A stretch of 64,000 nucleotides of DNA from Budorcas taxicolor (GCF_023091745.1 NC_068915.1:51828001-51892000), one strand, 5' to 3'. Positions 21,754-33,229 are shown, counted from the stretch's first letter. The notes: generated by a model not told the origin, from the letters alone. Made by a program: numbers and translations.

Positions 21754-23828
21754 CAGTTCAGTTCAGTTCATTTCAGTCATTCAGTAGTGTTGGACTCTTT
21801 GCAACCCCATGAACTGTAGCACACCAGGCCTCCCTGTCCATCACCAACTTCAGGAGTTCACCCAAACCCATGTCCATCGAGTCAGTGATGCCATCCAACG
21901 ATCTCATCCTCTGTCGTCCCCTTCTCTTCCTGCCCTCAATCTATCCCAGCACCAGGGTCTTTTCAAATGAGTCAGCTCTTTGCATCTGGTGGCCAAAGTT
22001 TTGGAATTTCAGCTTCAACATCAATCCTTCCAATGAAAACCCAGGATTGATCTCCTTTAGGATGGACTCATTGGATCTCCTTGTAGTCCAAGGGACTTTC
22101 AAGAGTCTTCTCCAACATCACAGTTCAAGAGCATCAATTCTTCAGCACTCAGCTTTCTTTATAGTCCAACTCTCACATCCATACATGACCACTGGAAAAA
22201 ACCATAGCCTTGACTAGATGGACCTTTGTTGACAAAGTAATCTCTCTGCTTCTTAATATGCTATCTAGGTTGGTCATAACTTTCCTTCCAAGGAGTAAAT
22301 GTCTTTTAATTTCATGGCTGCAATTACCATTTGCAGTGATTTTGGAGCCCCAAAAATAAAGTCTGACACTGTTTCCCCTTCTATTTGCCATGAAGTGATA
22401 GGACCAGATACCATGATCTTAGTTTTTTGAATGTTGAACTTTAAGCTAACATTTCTACTCTCCTCTTTCACTTTCATCAAGAGGCTCTTTAGTTCTTCTT
22501 CACTTTCTGCCATAAGGGTGATGTCATTTGCATATCTGAGGTTATTGATATATCTCTTGGCAATCTTGATTCCAGCTTGTGCTTCTTCCAGCCCAGAGTT
22601 TCTTATGATGTACTCTGCATATAAGTTAAATAAGCATGGTGAAAATATACAGCCTTGACATACTCCTTTTCCTATTTGGAGCCAGTCTGTTGTTCCATGT
22701 CCAGTTCTAACTGTTGCTTCCTGACTGCATACAGGTTTCTCAAGAGGCAGGTGGTCTGGTATTCCCTTTTTTTTTTTCCAGAATTTTCCACAATTTATTG
22801 TGATCCACACAGTCAAAGGCTTTGGCATAGTCAATAAAGCAGAAATAGATGTTTCTCTGGAACTCTCTTGCTTTGTCAATGATCCAGCAGATGTTGGCAA
22901 TTTGATCTCTGCTTCCTCTGCCTTTCCTAAAACCAGCTTGAACATCAGGAATTTTATGGTTCATGTATTACTGAAGTTTGGCTTGGAGAATTTTAAGCAT
23001 TACTTTACTAGCATGTGAGGTGAGTGAAATTGTGCAATAGTTTGAGCATTCTTTGGCATTGCCTTTCTTTGGGGTTGGAATGGAAACTGACCTTTTCCAG
23101 TCCTGTGGCCAACTGCTGAGTTTTCCAAATTTGCTGGCATATTGAGTGCAGCACTTTCACAGCATCATCTTTCAGGATTTCAAATAGCTCAAGTGAAATT
23201 GTAGTGATGCTTTCTAAGGCCCACTTGACTTCACATTCCAGCATGTCTGGCTCTAGGTGAGTGATGACAGCATCATGATTATCTGGGTCATAAAGATCTT
23301 TTTTGTACAGTTCCTCTGTGAATTCTTGCCACCTCTTCTTAATATCTTCTGCTTCTGTTAGGTCCATACCATTTCTGTCCTTTATCGAGCCCATCTCTTC
23401 ATGAAATGTTCCCTTGGTATCTCTAGTTTTCTTGATGCAATCTCTAGTCTTTCCCATTCTGTTGTTTTCCTCTATTGCTTTGCATTGATCGCTGAGGAAA
23501 GCTTTCTTATCTCTCCTTGCTATTCTTTGGAACTCTGTATTCAAATGGGTATATCTTTCCTTTTCTCTTTTGCTTTTCACTTCCATTTTTTCACAGCTAT
23601 TTGTAAGGCCTCCTCAGACAGTAATTTTGCTTTTTTGCCTTTCTTTTTCTTGGGGTGATCTTGATCCCTGTCTCTTGTACAATGTCACTAACCTATGTCC
23701 ATAGTTTATCAAGCACTCTGTCTATCAGATCTAGTCCCTTAAATCTATTTCTCACTTTCACTGTATAGTCATAAAGGATTTGATTTAGGTCATACCTGAA
23801 TGGTCTACTGGTTTTCTCCACTTTCTTC
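21754..23828 (-). mobile_element. Longest BovB LINE in the window, perfect 12-bp TSD
   Basis: About 2.08 kb of BovB in antisense. The 3' end at 21754 is (GTTCA)n, the TGAAC tail read in complement. It passes through the C-terminal and RT regions to a region upstream of RT (CAGATCTAGTCCCTTAAATC). AATTTCTTGGTT occurs perfectly at 21742-21753 and 23829-23840. Full BovB is about 3.2 kb, so roughly 1.1 kb including the endonuclease is missing and the copy is 5'-truncated. Small indels break the frame. Confidence 0.95.
22274..23586 (-). pseudogene. BovB reverse transcriptase remnant
   Basis: This is the decayed coding part of the 21754-23828 BovB. The enzyme would have been an endonuclease and reverse transcriptase that copies its own RNA at a nicked target. 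Two long open pieces remain. The upstream one (23586 to 23008) covers the linker before RT (KKRWQEFTEELYKKDLYDP, QQIWKTQ) and carries an in-frame deletion where other copies here have NKAS and IPVELF. The downstream one (22945 to 22274) covers the RT core: FNLYAEYI, the catalytic motif degraded to YAND where the family has YADD, and KFNIQKTKIM. A frameshift near 22800 joins two frames around DYAKAFDCVDHNKLWKIL. With the endonuclease absent, a changed catalytic box and frameshifts, it is dead. RT identity is certain; the exact boundaries are approximate. Confidence 0.9.
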
Positions 23829-23840
23829 AATTTCTTGGTT

Positions 23841-24044
23841 AGTACTTTAAATTGATACTTATGGAATGCATATAAATTTAATGTAGAAAAGTTTACATTC
23901 TGCCAATTTCCCAAATGTAACAGGAATTTTAGCTGAACATAGGTCATTATTTGCACATTAATTCTGCATTGGCAGAAACTTGGAAATTGTCATCCTGGAT
24001 CAGACTCAGGACGAATTAAGGAGTAGCTTCTTTTTATAAAACTG
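23841..24044. other. Unassigned DNA after BovB
   Basis: The original target-site flank; nothing recognised. Confidence 0.4.
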
Positions 24045-24170
24045 AGCTGTTCATTCAGCAAACATTTCTTGGCATTTATAAAATTTCAGAGTCAGTTTTC
24101 AGTAATAAGGAAAGAGAAGTGAACAAAGTGAAGAGTACCTGGACTCATGGAATTATACTCAGTACTAATA
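24045..24170 (-). repeat. L2 LINE 3' end fragment
   Basis: GTTCATTCAGCAAACATTTC, then AGTGAACAAAGTGAAGAGT and ACTCATGGAATTATACTCAG, match the antisense L2 3' end. Diverged. Confidence 0.5.
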
Positions 24171-24240
24171 TTGAAATTAAATATATCCAGGTTATTTTCA
24201 TACTGAATAATTACTGTATGCACATATATAAGTGTATGTT

Positions 24241-24334
24241 GCTCTTCAGTTGCTAACTCATGTTTGACAGGCTTCTCTCTCCTTCACTATCTCTTGGAGT
24301 TTGCTCAAACTCATGTCCATTGAGTCAATGATAT
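24241..24334 (-). mobile_element. BovB 3'-end fragment, inverted
   Basis: TTGCTCTTCAGTTGCTAACT joined, after an internal loss of about 50 bp, to GACAGGCTTCTCTCTCCTTC and GAGTTTGCTCAAACTCATGT, all antisense BovB 3' end. It stops at GAGTCAATGAT. Confidence 0.8.
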
Positions 24335-24369
24335 AATTGTATGTTATTAAATTATTGCACAGTAATATT

Positions 24370-24726
24370 GAGTTGTGGTTCTGGAGAAGACTCTTGAGAG
24401 TCTCTTGGACTGCAAGATCAAACCAGCCAATTCTAGAAGAAGTCAGTCCTGAATATTCACTGGAAGAATTGATCCTTAAGGTTAAGCTCTAATACTTTGA
24501 CCACCTGATGCAAAGAGCTAACTCACTGGAAAAGACTCTGATGCTAGGAAAGATTGAAGGCAAAAAGAGAAGAGGGGGTCAGAGGATGAGATGGTTGGAT
24601 ATCATCATTGACTCAATGAACATGACTTTGAGCAAACTCCAGGAGATAGTGAACGACAGGGAAGCAAAGCAAGCTGTGGTCTATGGAGTTGCAGAGTCGA
24701 GCATGACTAGTGACTGAACAACAACA
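24370..24726 (+). mobile_element. BovB LINE 3' end, older subfamily
   Basis: Sense BovB from GAGTTGTGGTTCTGGAGAAG to GACTGAACAACAACAG. A 69-codon open piece at 24508-24717 covers the C-terminus. With the 24241-24334 fragment it gives a tail-to-tail arrangement of two BovB ends. Both contain the same 3'-terminal segment, so they are separate insertions rather than one twin-primed copy. Confidence 0.88.
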
Positions 24727-25384
24727 GTCAAAGGAAATGGTGGTGCTTTTTGCAATAATTATTAGATTAGAATAGTATGGCTATATTCTTGAACTGGTTT
24801 ATTTTAAACTTACATCACTGAAATTGCACCAATTGTCCTACCCCTGAAGTATATTTATTTGGTGAGTATGTATCAATACAGAATACAATATTAATACCAA
24901 GCATGATTTATGACTGTGTTTAAGATTTTCTGAAGAATACCAAAGCATCCCAAGTTTTGTCCAACATCCCTTTACAACTTTTGCTTTGCAAATCACACAC
25001 ATCATTGAAGTTAAGCAACATGCTAAACTATTAATAATACTGTGAAAGAAAACCCTTCTGTGTTCCCATATACCTTGCTTAAATTGTAGCCTATACATTT
25101 GAACCCCTGGCCCTTTATATTTGTTGGTTCCAGGTCCATGAATGTGAAGGGTTGACTGTATTCTATTCATTGCACCATACCATTTTATATAAGGAACTTG
25201 AGCATCTGAAATCCACAGAGGCTCCTAGAACCAATCCCCCATGGATATCAAGAAATGACTGTGACTGTGAAAACTTCATTTCATATATGTATGCTGGTAT
25301 AAAATGCTACAGTTAAGCTAGAGGTATAGATGCTCTCTCTACAGTTTTCTGATGATTTAATTTAATATGTTTTATTTCTCAATG
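24727..25384. other. Unassigned DNA
   Basis: No gene is recognised. A 110-codon minus-strand frame at 24838-25170 has no recognisable domain. Confidence 0.4.
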
Positions 25385-25560
25385 CAACATGAGCTCTCAT
25401 TCCTCTATGCCTTTGCCCATGATGTTTCCTCTGCCCAAAAGGCTTTTTTTTTCTTTTTTTTTTTTTTTTAATCTTTTGCTCAATTTTCTTCATCCTTCAA
25501 GATTCAGTTCAGTGATTTTCTCTTCCAGAAAATCGGTTCTGATTTTGCATTCTAATTCCC
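25385..25560 (+). repeat. L2 LINE fragment
   Basis: GCCTTTGCCCATGATGTTTC and TTCATCCTTCAAGATTCAGT, with TTCCAGAAAATCGGTTCTGA, follow the L2 3' region in sense. A 30-bp T-rich run at 25445-25471 is inserted in it. Confidence 0.65.
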
Positions 25561-25609
25561 AGTCCCTGTGAAAAACATATTAAACTTTCACTGTTTCATT
25601 TCATAATAA

Positions 25610-25745
25610 ATTTTGTTATCCCTGTTATACAGATGAAACATAGAAGCTCATAGGAATTTTTTAACTTCCCCAAAGGCAAACAGGTTGTTAAGCTAGGAAC
25701 TGACACCAAGCCATCTGGCTACAGAGTGATTTTGCATACTGTCCT
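25610..25745 (+). repeat. MIR SINE
   Basis: TTATCCCTGTTATACAGATG, then AACTTCCCCAAAGGCAAACA and GCTAGGAACTGACACCAAGC, match the MIR core and 3' region. It lies between two L2 pieces, so MIR probably inserted into L2. Confidence 0.78.
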
Positions 25746-25784
25746 GCAAATGTATTGAATTTTCATTTTGAATATTTTTTTAAA

Positions 25785-25905
25785 TAGTTATATCCTCCAT
25801 TAAACTATAAGTTCGGGTAGGTCAGAACTACCCACATTTCTCCTCACACCTATCTATCAATCGACATTCCATAAATATTAATCAATATAGAAATAAATGT
25901 ATACC
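25785..25905 (+). repeat. L2 LINE 3' end, continuation
   Basis: TTAAACTATAAGTTCGGGTA and CATTCCATAAATATTAATCA fit the final segment of L2 after the MIR insertion. Confidence 0.5.
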
Positions 25906-26465
25906 TAAATGACTAAAATTTTATTGCATTCCATGGAACTAAATATTATTTTAAACAACTTTTCTGTTGAAAATATATTACTTATGTGAAATTGAAATTG
26001 ACTTCCTCTTAGCTTTCCACTTTCACGTTAGTTAAATCCCTTGGTAACCCTTATAACTTTAATTCATTCCCTTCCAAGGTTTAAAAACAACTCTTATTTC
26101 AAAGCAAATCTTCCCATTTCCTTTGTTGCTATTCACATGCAATAACTTCAATGTATGGTCCTGGCCATTCCCCTTTATTAAAACTGGATTCAATTCAACA
26201 AAATCCCAAAACTATTTGATGATCACAAGCTCAGTTTTTTTCTTTACTGATCTAAGTCTGATTAGTAGATTTCCATATTGCAACACAAAATTGATTTGAC
26301 TTGGGAAAAGCAGGTCTGTTTCATTCATTCAAGAGGCCCTGTCTTCATTATGGCATCTAAATATTCTATTTCCCTTTATCTCATACAGTATTTGTTTTCC
26401 TCCTCTTTCTCTTTGCTTCCTTCCTTCCCTTCCCTCACCATTCTTTCTCTTCATCCTTCTTTCTT
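25906..26465. other. Unassigned DNA
   Basis: No gene is recognised. A CT-rich patch (TTCCTTCCCTTCCCTCACC) lies near 26420-26440. Confidence 0.45.
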
Positions 26466-26568
26466 TTAAAATTAATTTATTTTAATCAGAGGCTAATTAC
26501 TTTGCAATAATGTAGTGGTTTTTGCAATACATTGATATGAATTAGCCATGGGTGTACGTGTAAACTCC
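26466..26568 (-). mobile_element. Short L1 3' end
   Basis: AATCAGAGGCTAATTACTTT and ATGAATTAGCCATGGGTGTA match the antisense 3' end of ruminant L1, also seen in the copy at 52.9 kb. Severely 5'-truncated (about 100 bp). Confidence 0.8.
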
Positions 26569-27709
26569 TCCTGCTTTTTAAAGACTCTTATTGTTATATT
26601 CTTATAGGTGAGCATATATTCTCTTTTGCACAAACAGTCTGAGGTCACACTGGTAGTCAAATCCAGAAGTTGTTCTGGATTTTTCCCTTATTATGAAAGT
26701 ATTATTACAAACAGTTGCATTAAATTAGTCCTAATGGATATTGCTGATTTTTACTAGGTAGTTCTGGTTTCTGCCACTGTCTCTTCAAACAACATAGGAA
26801 AACCTTATGCAGAGAACACTATTCTCACTGATCAAACGTATCAGTCTGAAAGATTGACTCGTACATATTTCTAAAGCTCTGTCTTTTTATGATTGTCTTT
26901 TCTCCAGTACTTTGGCTTGCAAATTCAAGCTGCTTCAGCTCCCTGAATCCTAGTCTTTCTTCTCTGTTGAGCAAGATAATTTTCTTTGCTTTATTTTCCT
27001 TTCCTTGCACAGCAGTCCAGAAACTACATCTATAAAACAAGTCAAGTTATTTCTAATGCTTTCTTCATTTATGTTTTATATATATTTGTTTCAGGTATCT
27101 AGTTGTTAGATATTTAGAGTGAGCCCTATCAATGTGTTACCCCATTATGGATGCAAATAAATAGTTCATATTAACTTTTTAAAAATTATATATAAAATCT
27201 TGAAAATTAAGAAAACTTAATCAGATACTAAACAAAATGCACTTATATAGGTCTGTTGTGATACAAGAAAGTATACCTATTGATTCCCCAGTGTTTGACC
27301 CCAAGTAGGTTGCAATTTATTTGAAGAGAAGCACACAAGCACTTATAAATATAGCATAACTATAATTCTGTATTGAAAACTGTTAACTGAATAGAAGTGT
27401 AGATAGCCATGTCATTGTGATCAATAGACAAATTCAAGTAGGAGACAGTATGGTTCTGGGTCCAAGTATAGATATGATTTCTGAGGTATAGGGAAATAAG
27501 GGAAAAGTTTAAATGGTAAATATATATATTTGTTTCTGTAGTAAAGATGGAAAACACAAGCATGAAGGGCAGACAGAACAGTCTGAATTGAGTGAAACCC
27601 ATAGGAGAAAATTAGCTGGTAGGACAGCCACTGGATAATCTCTTCCACTGACTTCATGTTTGAAGCATGAAATTTGTACGTATGTGTAATGCAATAGTGA
27701 GATAAGAAT
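26569..27709. other. Unassigned DNA
   Basis: No gene is recognised. The frames at 26825-27040 and 27360-27727 are short, overlap each other and have no family signature. Confidence 0.4.
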
Positions 27710-28030
27710 ATTAATCAACAGCATCAATTAGTTTAAATGGAGTGTAAAAGAGGAACAAATGACAAACTAAGTGTGCTGAAAGATGGAGTGGTATTAAATT
27801 GAATAAGTAACTCTTGCTATGAGGATGTGAAGAGAAACCCAGCTTTAACTTGAAAATTGAAGTTTGAGTATTACTTAGTACCTGGATGGTTGAGAGAGGG
27901 AGAGAAGACTGCTCCAGGCCAAATGAACAGCAAATATGAAGACTCAAAAGCAAAGTTAGTTAGTTGTGGATTGTTAAAATCTAGTTAGTTGTGAAACTAC
28001 AAGTGGGACTGCAGTATAAAGTCCAAAAAG
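27710..28030 (-). repeat. L2 LINE remnant (antisense)
   Basis: GACTGCTCCAGGCCAAATGA followed by ACAGCAAATATGAAGACTCA corresponds to the antisense L2 segment that encodes the conserved TGCTGTT...CCTGGA region. Strongly diverged. Confidence 0.5.
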
Positions 28031-28097
28031 ATAGAATTTGGACTTAAGAGTCAGCAAGCTGCTTTTTTGTTACTGTCATTTTCAGACAGTTTGTTTC

Positions 28098-28146
28098 TTT
28101 TTTGTTTTGTTGAATTTCTTTTTTTTTTTTCTTTTTTTTTTTTTTT
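28098..28146. repeat. T-rich low-complexity tract
   Basis: Two long T runs separated by single C and G bases (TTTCTTTTTTTTTTTTTT then a further T run). Confidence 0.9.
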
Positions 28147-29560
28147 GTGGTAAGATGAACACAGTGGTATAGAATGTGGTTTAGAAAGGAGATAAGGAGT
28201 TGGTTTGAGTCGTTGAAGTGTGATGCTCTGAATTAGAGTGAAGTGAGTGTGACAAGGATGAAAGTGATGGGTTCAAGTCACTATGAAGGATTAATCAAGA
28301 GAAAATATTTGCAAAAATATTTAATTCCTACTTATTAATATACAAAAATTATTTTTGCTTTCTTTACTGATAAAGTCATTTGCTTCTTTATTTATCTGTA
28401 ACTTGCCTTGCTTCAAAGAGTGTTTAATATAGAGAGAATCTAATGCTACAGGTATGTTCCACAGGAAGAAAAAAGTCACAATGGATGGAAGATGATGGGC
28501 AAGATGTGCTGCAATTAGGTGACAGTAAAGAATTCTGGTAAGAATCAGTAGCTGACATTTTGACATAGTGGTCAGGGAAGAGATATATGTCCTAATGCCC
28601 AAGTTGTATACATATATAGATATATGTATACATATATAGATATGTAATATATAATATATATAGAATAAATTTAAAGCCATAAAAATGAATAAGTTTCTAA
28701 AACTATTTAGTGTAAGAAAAACTAGTCGAAGCTTGAATCTCGGTGAATATAAACACTCATGATTTAAAAAAATCTTTCCCCAAAGCTCTGAGTTTTATCA
28801 AATAAGAATTACAGTGCTTTTTCATTCACTTTTTTTAACCATATATTTCATCCTTGGAAGGTTAAACCATATTCACATCTTTCAATAATCATATATTTTT
28901 CATAAAAATACAACTTTTATCAAAGCAGTAGGTAATTTCTACAATTTCAAATAAAAGTATATTTTCTAGCTTTCAGAATCATGCATTTTTAAAAGATAAT
29001 GCAATTTTAAGAAGCTACAAAAGACCATTTCATTTATCTCACTGTGTATGTGTGTAGCTTTATAAGCTCATTTCTTGTAAACATTTCATTTGTCTACCTT
29101 ATGTTATAGCTTATGCTCCTGGGCTACTTAGGTGAATATTAGTCTGAATCATAGAGTATGTTGAGAATATAATTGCATTTTTTAAAAAGGTGAAAGTAAA
29201 AAATTATTAGATGCCATTATGTTTGCTTTAAAGAGCTCATCATGATGGTGTGTTATATATAATTAAAACTATCCTTATAGTTAGATTTGGTATTTTTACG
29301 ATGTAAACACTTTTAAGTATTTGACAGCTCATTGTAAAGAGTTATAACGCCTTTCCATATGCGTTATACACTGCCCTAGGGTTCCCATCAAGAGACACTA
29401 TTTCTCCACAGCATCCATTACCAAGTGGGAAATTACTTTATGGAAACCAACACACAAATTTAGAGAAAGCAAATTATCAGTTTATACCAATTGAGAATGA
29501 ATAAAATATCAACTTTAGCTAAAATTGCAAAACTAAGATGGGAATAAACCTTTAAGTAGG
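28147..29560. other. Unassigned DNA with AT microsatellite
   Basis: No gene is recognised. A TATA-rich simple repeat with ATAGATATATGTATACATAT periodicity lies at about 28605-28665. Confidence 0.5.
28605..28665. repeat. TA-rich simple repeat
   Basis: CATATATAGATATATGTATA is repeated almost exactly, followed by TAATATATAATATATA. Confidence 0.85.
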
Positions 29561-29733
29561 AGCATGCCCCAGCCTGATTCTGACTGTTCTCCAGTGTACT
29601 ACAAGTTAGAGGAAACTTCCAGACCTCCATTCAGTAATGCTTTCTATCAGTTTCTTTCAGGCAGTGATGTCTATTGTAGAAATGATTTCCTTGTCTGCTG
29701 CTATTTTTCTCCTGCTATTTACCTGAAGAGTTG

Positions 29734-30195
29734 TTGCTATTCAGTTGCTAAGTCAACTCTTTTGCAACCCCATGGACTGCAGCATGTCATGTCGGGCTTC
29801 CCCTTCACTATCCCCTGGAGTTTACTCAGATTCATGTCCATTGAGTCAGTGATGCCATCCAACCATCTCATCCTCTGTCAGCCCCTTCTGTTCTTGCCTT
29901 CAGTCTTTCCCAATATCAGGTTCTTTTCTAATGAGTCGGCTCTTCACATCAGGTGGCCAAACTATTGGAGCTTCAGCATCAGTCCTTCCAATAAATACTC
30001 AGGGTTGCTTTCCTTTAGGATTGACTAGTTTGATCTCCTTGCTGCCCAAGGGACTTTCAGGAGTCTTCTTCAACACCACAGTTCTTTAATGCTCAGCCTT
30101 CTTTATGGTCAAGCGCTCACATGCATACATGACTACTGGAAAAACCATAGCTTTAACTATATGAACCATTGTCAGCAAAGTGTCAACAAGGCAAT
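29734..30195 (-). mobile_element. BovB LINE 3' part with perfect 11-bp TSD
   Basis: Antisense BovB from TTGCTATTCAGTTGCTAAGT, through CATCCAACCATCTCATCCTC and CATACATGACTACTGGAAAA, to the GTCAGCAAAG region. CTGAAGAGTTG occurs at 29723-29733 and 30196-30206. About 460 bp, 5'-truncated. Confidence 0.94.
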
Positions 30196-30207
30196 CTGAA
30201 GAGTTGC

Positions 30208-30464
30208 TTAGCACTATTTCATTGCACCTCTACTGAATTTTCTCTGGTAAACTGCATCAAAAAATCTTTGCCCACCTTATACCACAATGTGTCATACTTT
30301 GGGAACTGCTGAGTAAATAATCCCCTTATTTTATTTTCCCTAAACAGAAAATAGGATCATCAATTTCCTGATTTGAAATGAAACTCACATTTCCTAATTT
30401 GAGACACTGAGTGTCCCATTCTCTCCTTGAATCCACCTTCATTTTTCCCTTTAGCAAATATTCA
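30208..30464. other. Unassigned DNA
   Basis: Nothing recognised before the L2. Confidence 0.35.
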
Positions 30465-31520
30465 CTAATAGCCTTCAGTCTGTCAAGAATGCTGTCAGGC
30501 TCTGGGAAAAAACTGGAGTAAAGAAGAAAGAGATGATAACCCCTGTCCTGAAGGAGTTTTTACTCTATTAAGAAAAATAAATATTAAATAGGACAGACCT
30601 AGTTCTGATCTCATAGAGTTTATATTCTGCCAGAGAACCCATTAGAGGATAACTTATGTGATTTATTATTTAAACATATGTTTAAATGAGAACTATGAAA
30701 ATTCATGTCAGAGGTATCTATTTAGTCTAGAGCCACATTTTTATCAAACATGATGGGCCTATAACAGGTCAAAGAAATTTGTTTTATTTTGCTTTATTTA
30801 AAATTTTATTATTGATTTAATATTTAAAGACTGAATGGTGTTTAATTTCACAAAATATAAGCCTCAGTGACAGATAGGAATGAACAGAAGACAAAGCATG
30901 CCCAAGTATTCTCAAAAAGGAAGGAGCATGTGAGAAATGTAAACTCCACTGTGTAGATTCTGCAGGGAGAGAGGGGTAGGAGATAAGGATGGTAATGTAG
31001 GGAGAATCCAAATCCTGCAAGAACTTAAAGGTGTGGGGCTGTTGTGGCTTAGTCACTCAATTGTGCACAACTCTTTGCAACACTTTGATGAACTGTAACC
31101 AACCAGGCTCTTCTATCCATGGAATTTTTCAGACAAGAATACTGAAGTGGGTCACCACTTACTCCTCCTGGGGATCTTCCCAACCCAGGGATCAAACCTA
31201 TGTCTCCTGTGTCTCCTGCATTACAGGCGGATTCTTTACTTGCTGAGCCATCACGATAACCTGGAAATATATTTATTGCAGCATTTTTAAGAACTGGAGG
31301 AGATATGAATAATTATACCAGAACCACAGGTAAGATTGGGCAAAATTTAGATTATTATCTTAAGAGTAACAAGGGGCTCTGAAAGGTTTGGATGAGGAGA
31401 GAGAGTTAAGATAATTTGTAGGTCAGAAAAGAAGGGGTTTGAGAAAGTAATGAGTAGATAAGGGAGACTAGATAGGACAGAATTTCAGTGTTCTAGATGA
31501 CAGATGATGATACACATACT
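30465..31520 (-). repeat. L2 LINE remnant, split by Bov-tA
   Basis: Antisense L2 in several diverged pieces: CCTGTCCTGAAGGAGTTTTT at about 30542, GAGAGAGGGGTAGGAGATAA at about 30968, and after the SINE AAAGGTTTGGATGAGGAGAG. The order agrees with one long L2 of about 800 bp. Confidence 0.5.
31041..31260 (-). repeat. Bov-tA SINE nested in L2
   Basis: Antisense Bov-tA from GTTGTGGCTTAGTCACTCAA to TTGCTGAGCCATCACGATAA. Diverged; the GTCTCCTGTGTCTCCTGC part is a small internal duplication. Confidence 0.85.
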
Positions 31521-31857
31521 TAGGAAGCCAGCAGGGAAAAAATATATTAAATAGAGTACTTTATGGGCTCAAGGTGTTGAGACACCCCATTGGTTTATTG
31601 TCAAAGATATAATAAAATCATTGTCAGTTTCTACACTTGGGAGGCATATATATTAAATGAATCTGGAGAGAAGATCATTCTATACAAGTATATAAGGTAG
31701 CTGCAGTGAGATCTGTCTATTCATAGTTCATTAACATCTGAACATTATTAACATAGTTTATTCATAGTTTTTTAACATTTTATCCTCAAAATCCAGAGTC
31801 AGCTATAAATTACTAGAAACAAATCTAAGATCACCATTTCTAGATTTTAAACCTGAC
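31521..31857. other. Unassigned AT-rich DNA
   Basis: No gene. An imperfect repeat (TTAACATCTGAACATTATTAAC and neighbours) lies at 31730-31775. Confidence 0.4.
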
Positions 31858-31858
31858 T

Positions 31859-32761
31859 ATGGAAGTATGTCAAGGCTGTATATTGTCACCCTGCTTATTT
31901 AACTTATATGCAGAGTATATCATGAGAAATGTTGGGCTGGAAGAAGCACAAGGTGGAATCAAGATTACCAGGAGCAATATCAATAACCTCAGATATGGAG
32001 ATGACACCACCCTTATGGCAGAAAGTGAAGAGGAACTAAAAAGCCTCTTGATGAAAGTGAAAGAGGAGAGTGAAAAAGTTGGCTTAAAGCTCAACATTCA
32101 GAAAACGAACATCATGGCATCTGGTCCCATCACTTCATGGAAAATAGATGGGGAAACTGTGGAAACAGTGTCAGATTTTATTTATTTGGGCTCCAAAACC
32201 ACTGCAGATGGTGATTGCAGCCATGAAATTAAGAGACGCTTACTCCTTGGAAGAAAATTTATGACCAACCTAGACAGCATATTCAAAAGCAGAGACATTA
32301 CGTTGCCAAGAAAGGTCCGTCTAGTCAAGGCTATGGTTTCGCCAGTGGTCATGTATGGATGTGAGAGTTGGACTGTGAAGAAAGCTGAGCACCGAAGAAT
32401 TGATGCTTTTGAACTGTGGTGGAGAAGACTCTTGAGAGTCCCTTGGACTGCAAGGAGAGCCAACCAGTTCATTCTGAAGGAGATCAGTCCCGGGATTTCT
32501 TTGGAATTAATGATGCTAAAGCTGAAACTCCAGTACTTTGGCCACCTCATGAGAAGAGTTGACTCATTGGAAAAGACTCTGATGCTGGGAGGGATTGGGG
32601 GCAGGAGGAGAAGAAGACGACAGAGGATTAGATGGCTGGATGGCATCACGAACTCGATGGACGTGAGTTTGAGTGAACTCTGGGAGTTGGTGATGGACAG
32701 GGAGGCCTGGGGTGCTGCAATTCATGGGGTCACAAAGAGTCGGACACGACTGAGCGAATGA
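31859..32761 (+). pseudogene. BovB RT C-terminal fragment, 300 uninterrupted codons
   Basis: The frame encodes the end of BovB polymerase: the RT palm segment CQGCILSPCLFNLYAEYI (about residues 4-21), the catalytic box RYGDDTTLMAES at about residues 40-51 (family YADD, here YGDD), KLNIQKTNIM, then the conserved C-terminal domain with MYGCESWTVKKAEHRRIDAF, LQYFGHLMRR and the terminal KSRTRLSE. The length is about a third of a complete BovB protein. The endonuclease and N-terminal RT are absent, so the piece cannot act in transposition. The ATG at 31859 is chance: the frame enters from flanking DNA and the true element start lies upstream in other copies. Loss of one codon in the WCWRRLL motif (WWRRLL) is visible. 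No promoter is evident. Confidence 0.92.
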
Positions 32762-32786
32762 ACTGAACTGAACTGAAATGAACTGA
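31861..32786 (+). mobile_element. BovB LINE 3' third, young-looking
   Basis: Starts within the RT core (GTATGTCAAGGCTGTATATT) and runs to the (GAACT)n tail. It is among the least decayed BovB sequences here: there is no stop over its entire coding part. 5'-truncated. Its 3' terminus ends GAACTGAACTGAACTGAA. Confidence 0.95.
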
Positions 32787-33180
32787 TGTAACTTATCTTA
32801 GGCTTCATTTTTTATTCATGATACAGATAAAATATCTTATATGGGACATATATATTAAAGAAGTTTGGGGAGTGCTATTCAGATTACTTTGTTAGCATCA
32901 CGTTTCCCTACATATCCTTTTGTCTTTTTAATGCCATTCCTCTATCTTTTGTCAAAATCCAGCATCCTGATAATGTCCCATCTCAGAATCTCCTATATCA
33001 CTGAATACAGTGAATATACAGCCATTTTCACAAACCAGAAATATAGAAACCATCTTTTCCTATCCCCATATTTGTCATCTGTCATCAGGTTCTGTCTATT
33101 TTATATCCCAAATAATTTTCAGGACTATCCAATTCCCTAGATTTCACCTGCCCTCACTTGTCAAAAAAAATAAAAAATAA

Positions 33181-33185
<5 letters not shown>

Positions 33186-33225
<40 letters not shown>
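33186..33225. repeat. (TA)20 microsatellite
   Basis: A pure TA run flanked by an A-rich AAATAAAAAATAAAAAAT segment. Confidence 0.97.

Positions 33226-33229
<4 letters not shown>

Noticed and set aside
25389..25571. 60-codon plus frame, F- and S-rich
   Set aside because: Translation of an L2 fragment and a T-rich run.
29564..30028. 154-codon plus frame
   Set aside because: The 3' two thirds are antisense BovB; the 5' part has no recognisable domain and the frame crosses the insertion boundary.
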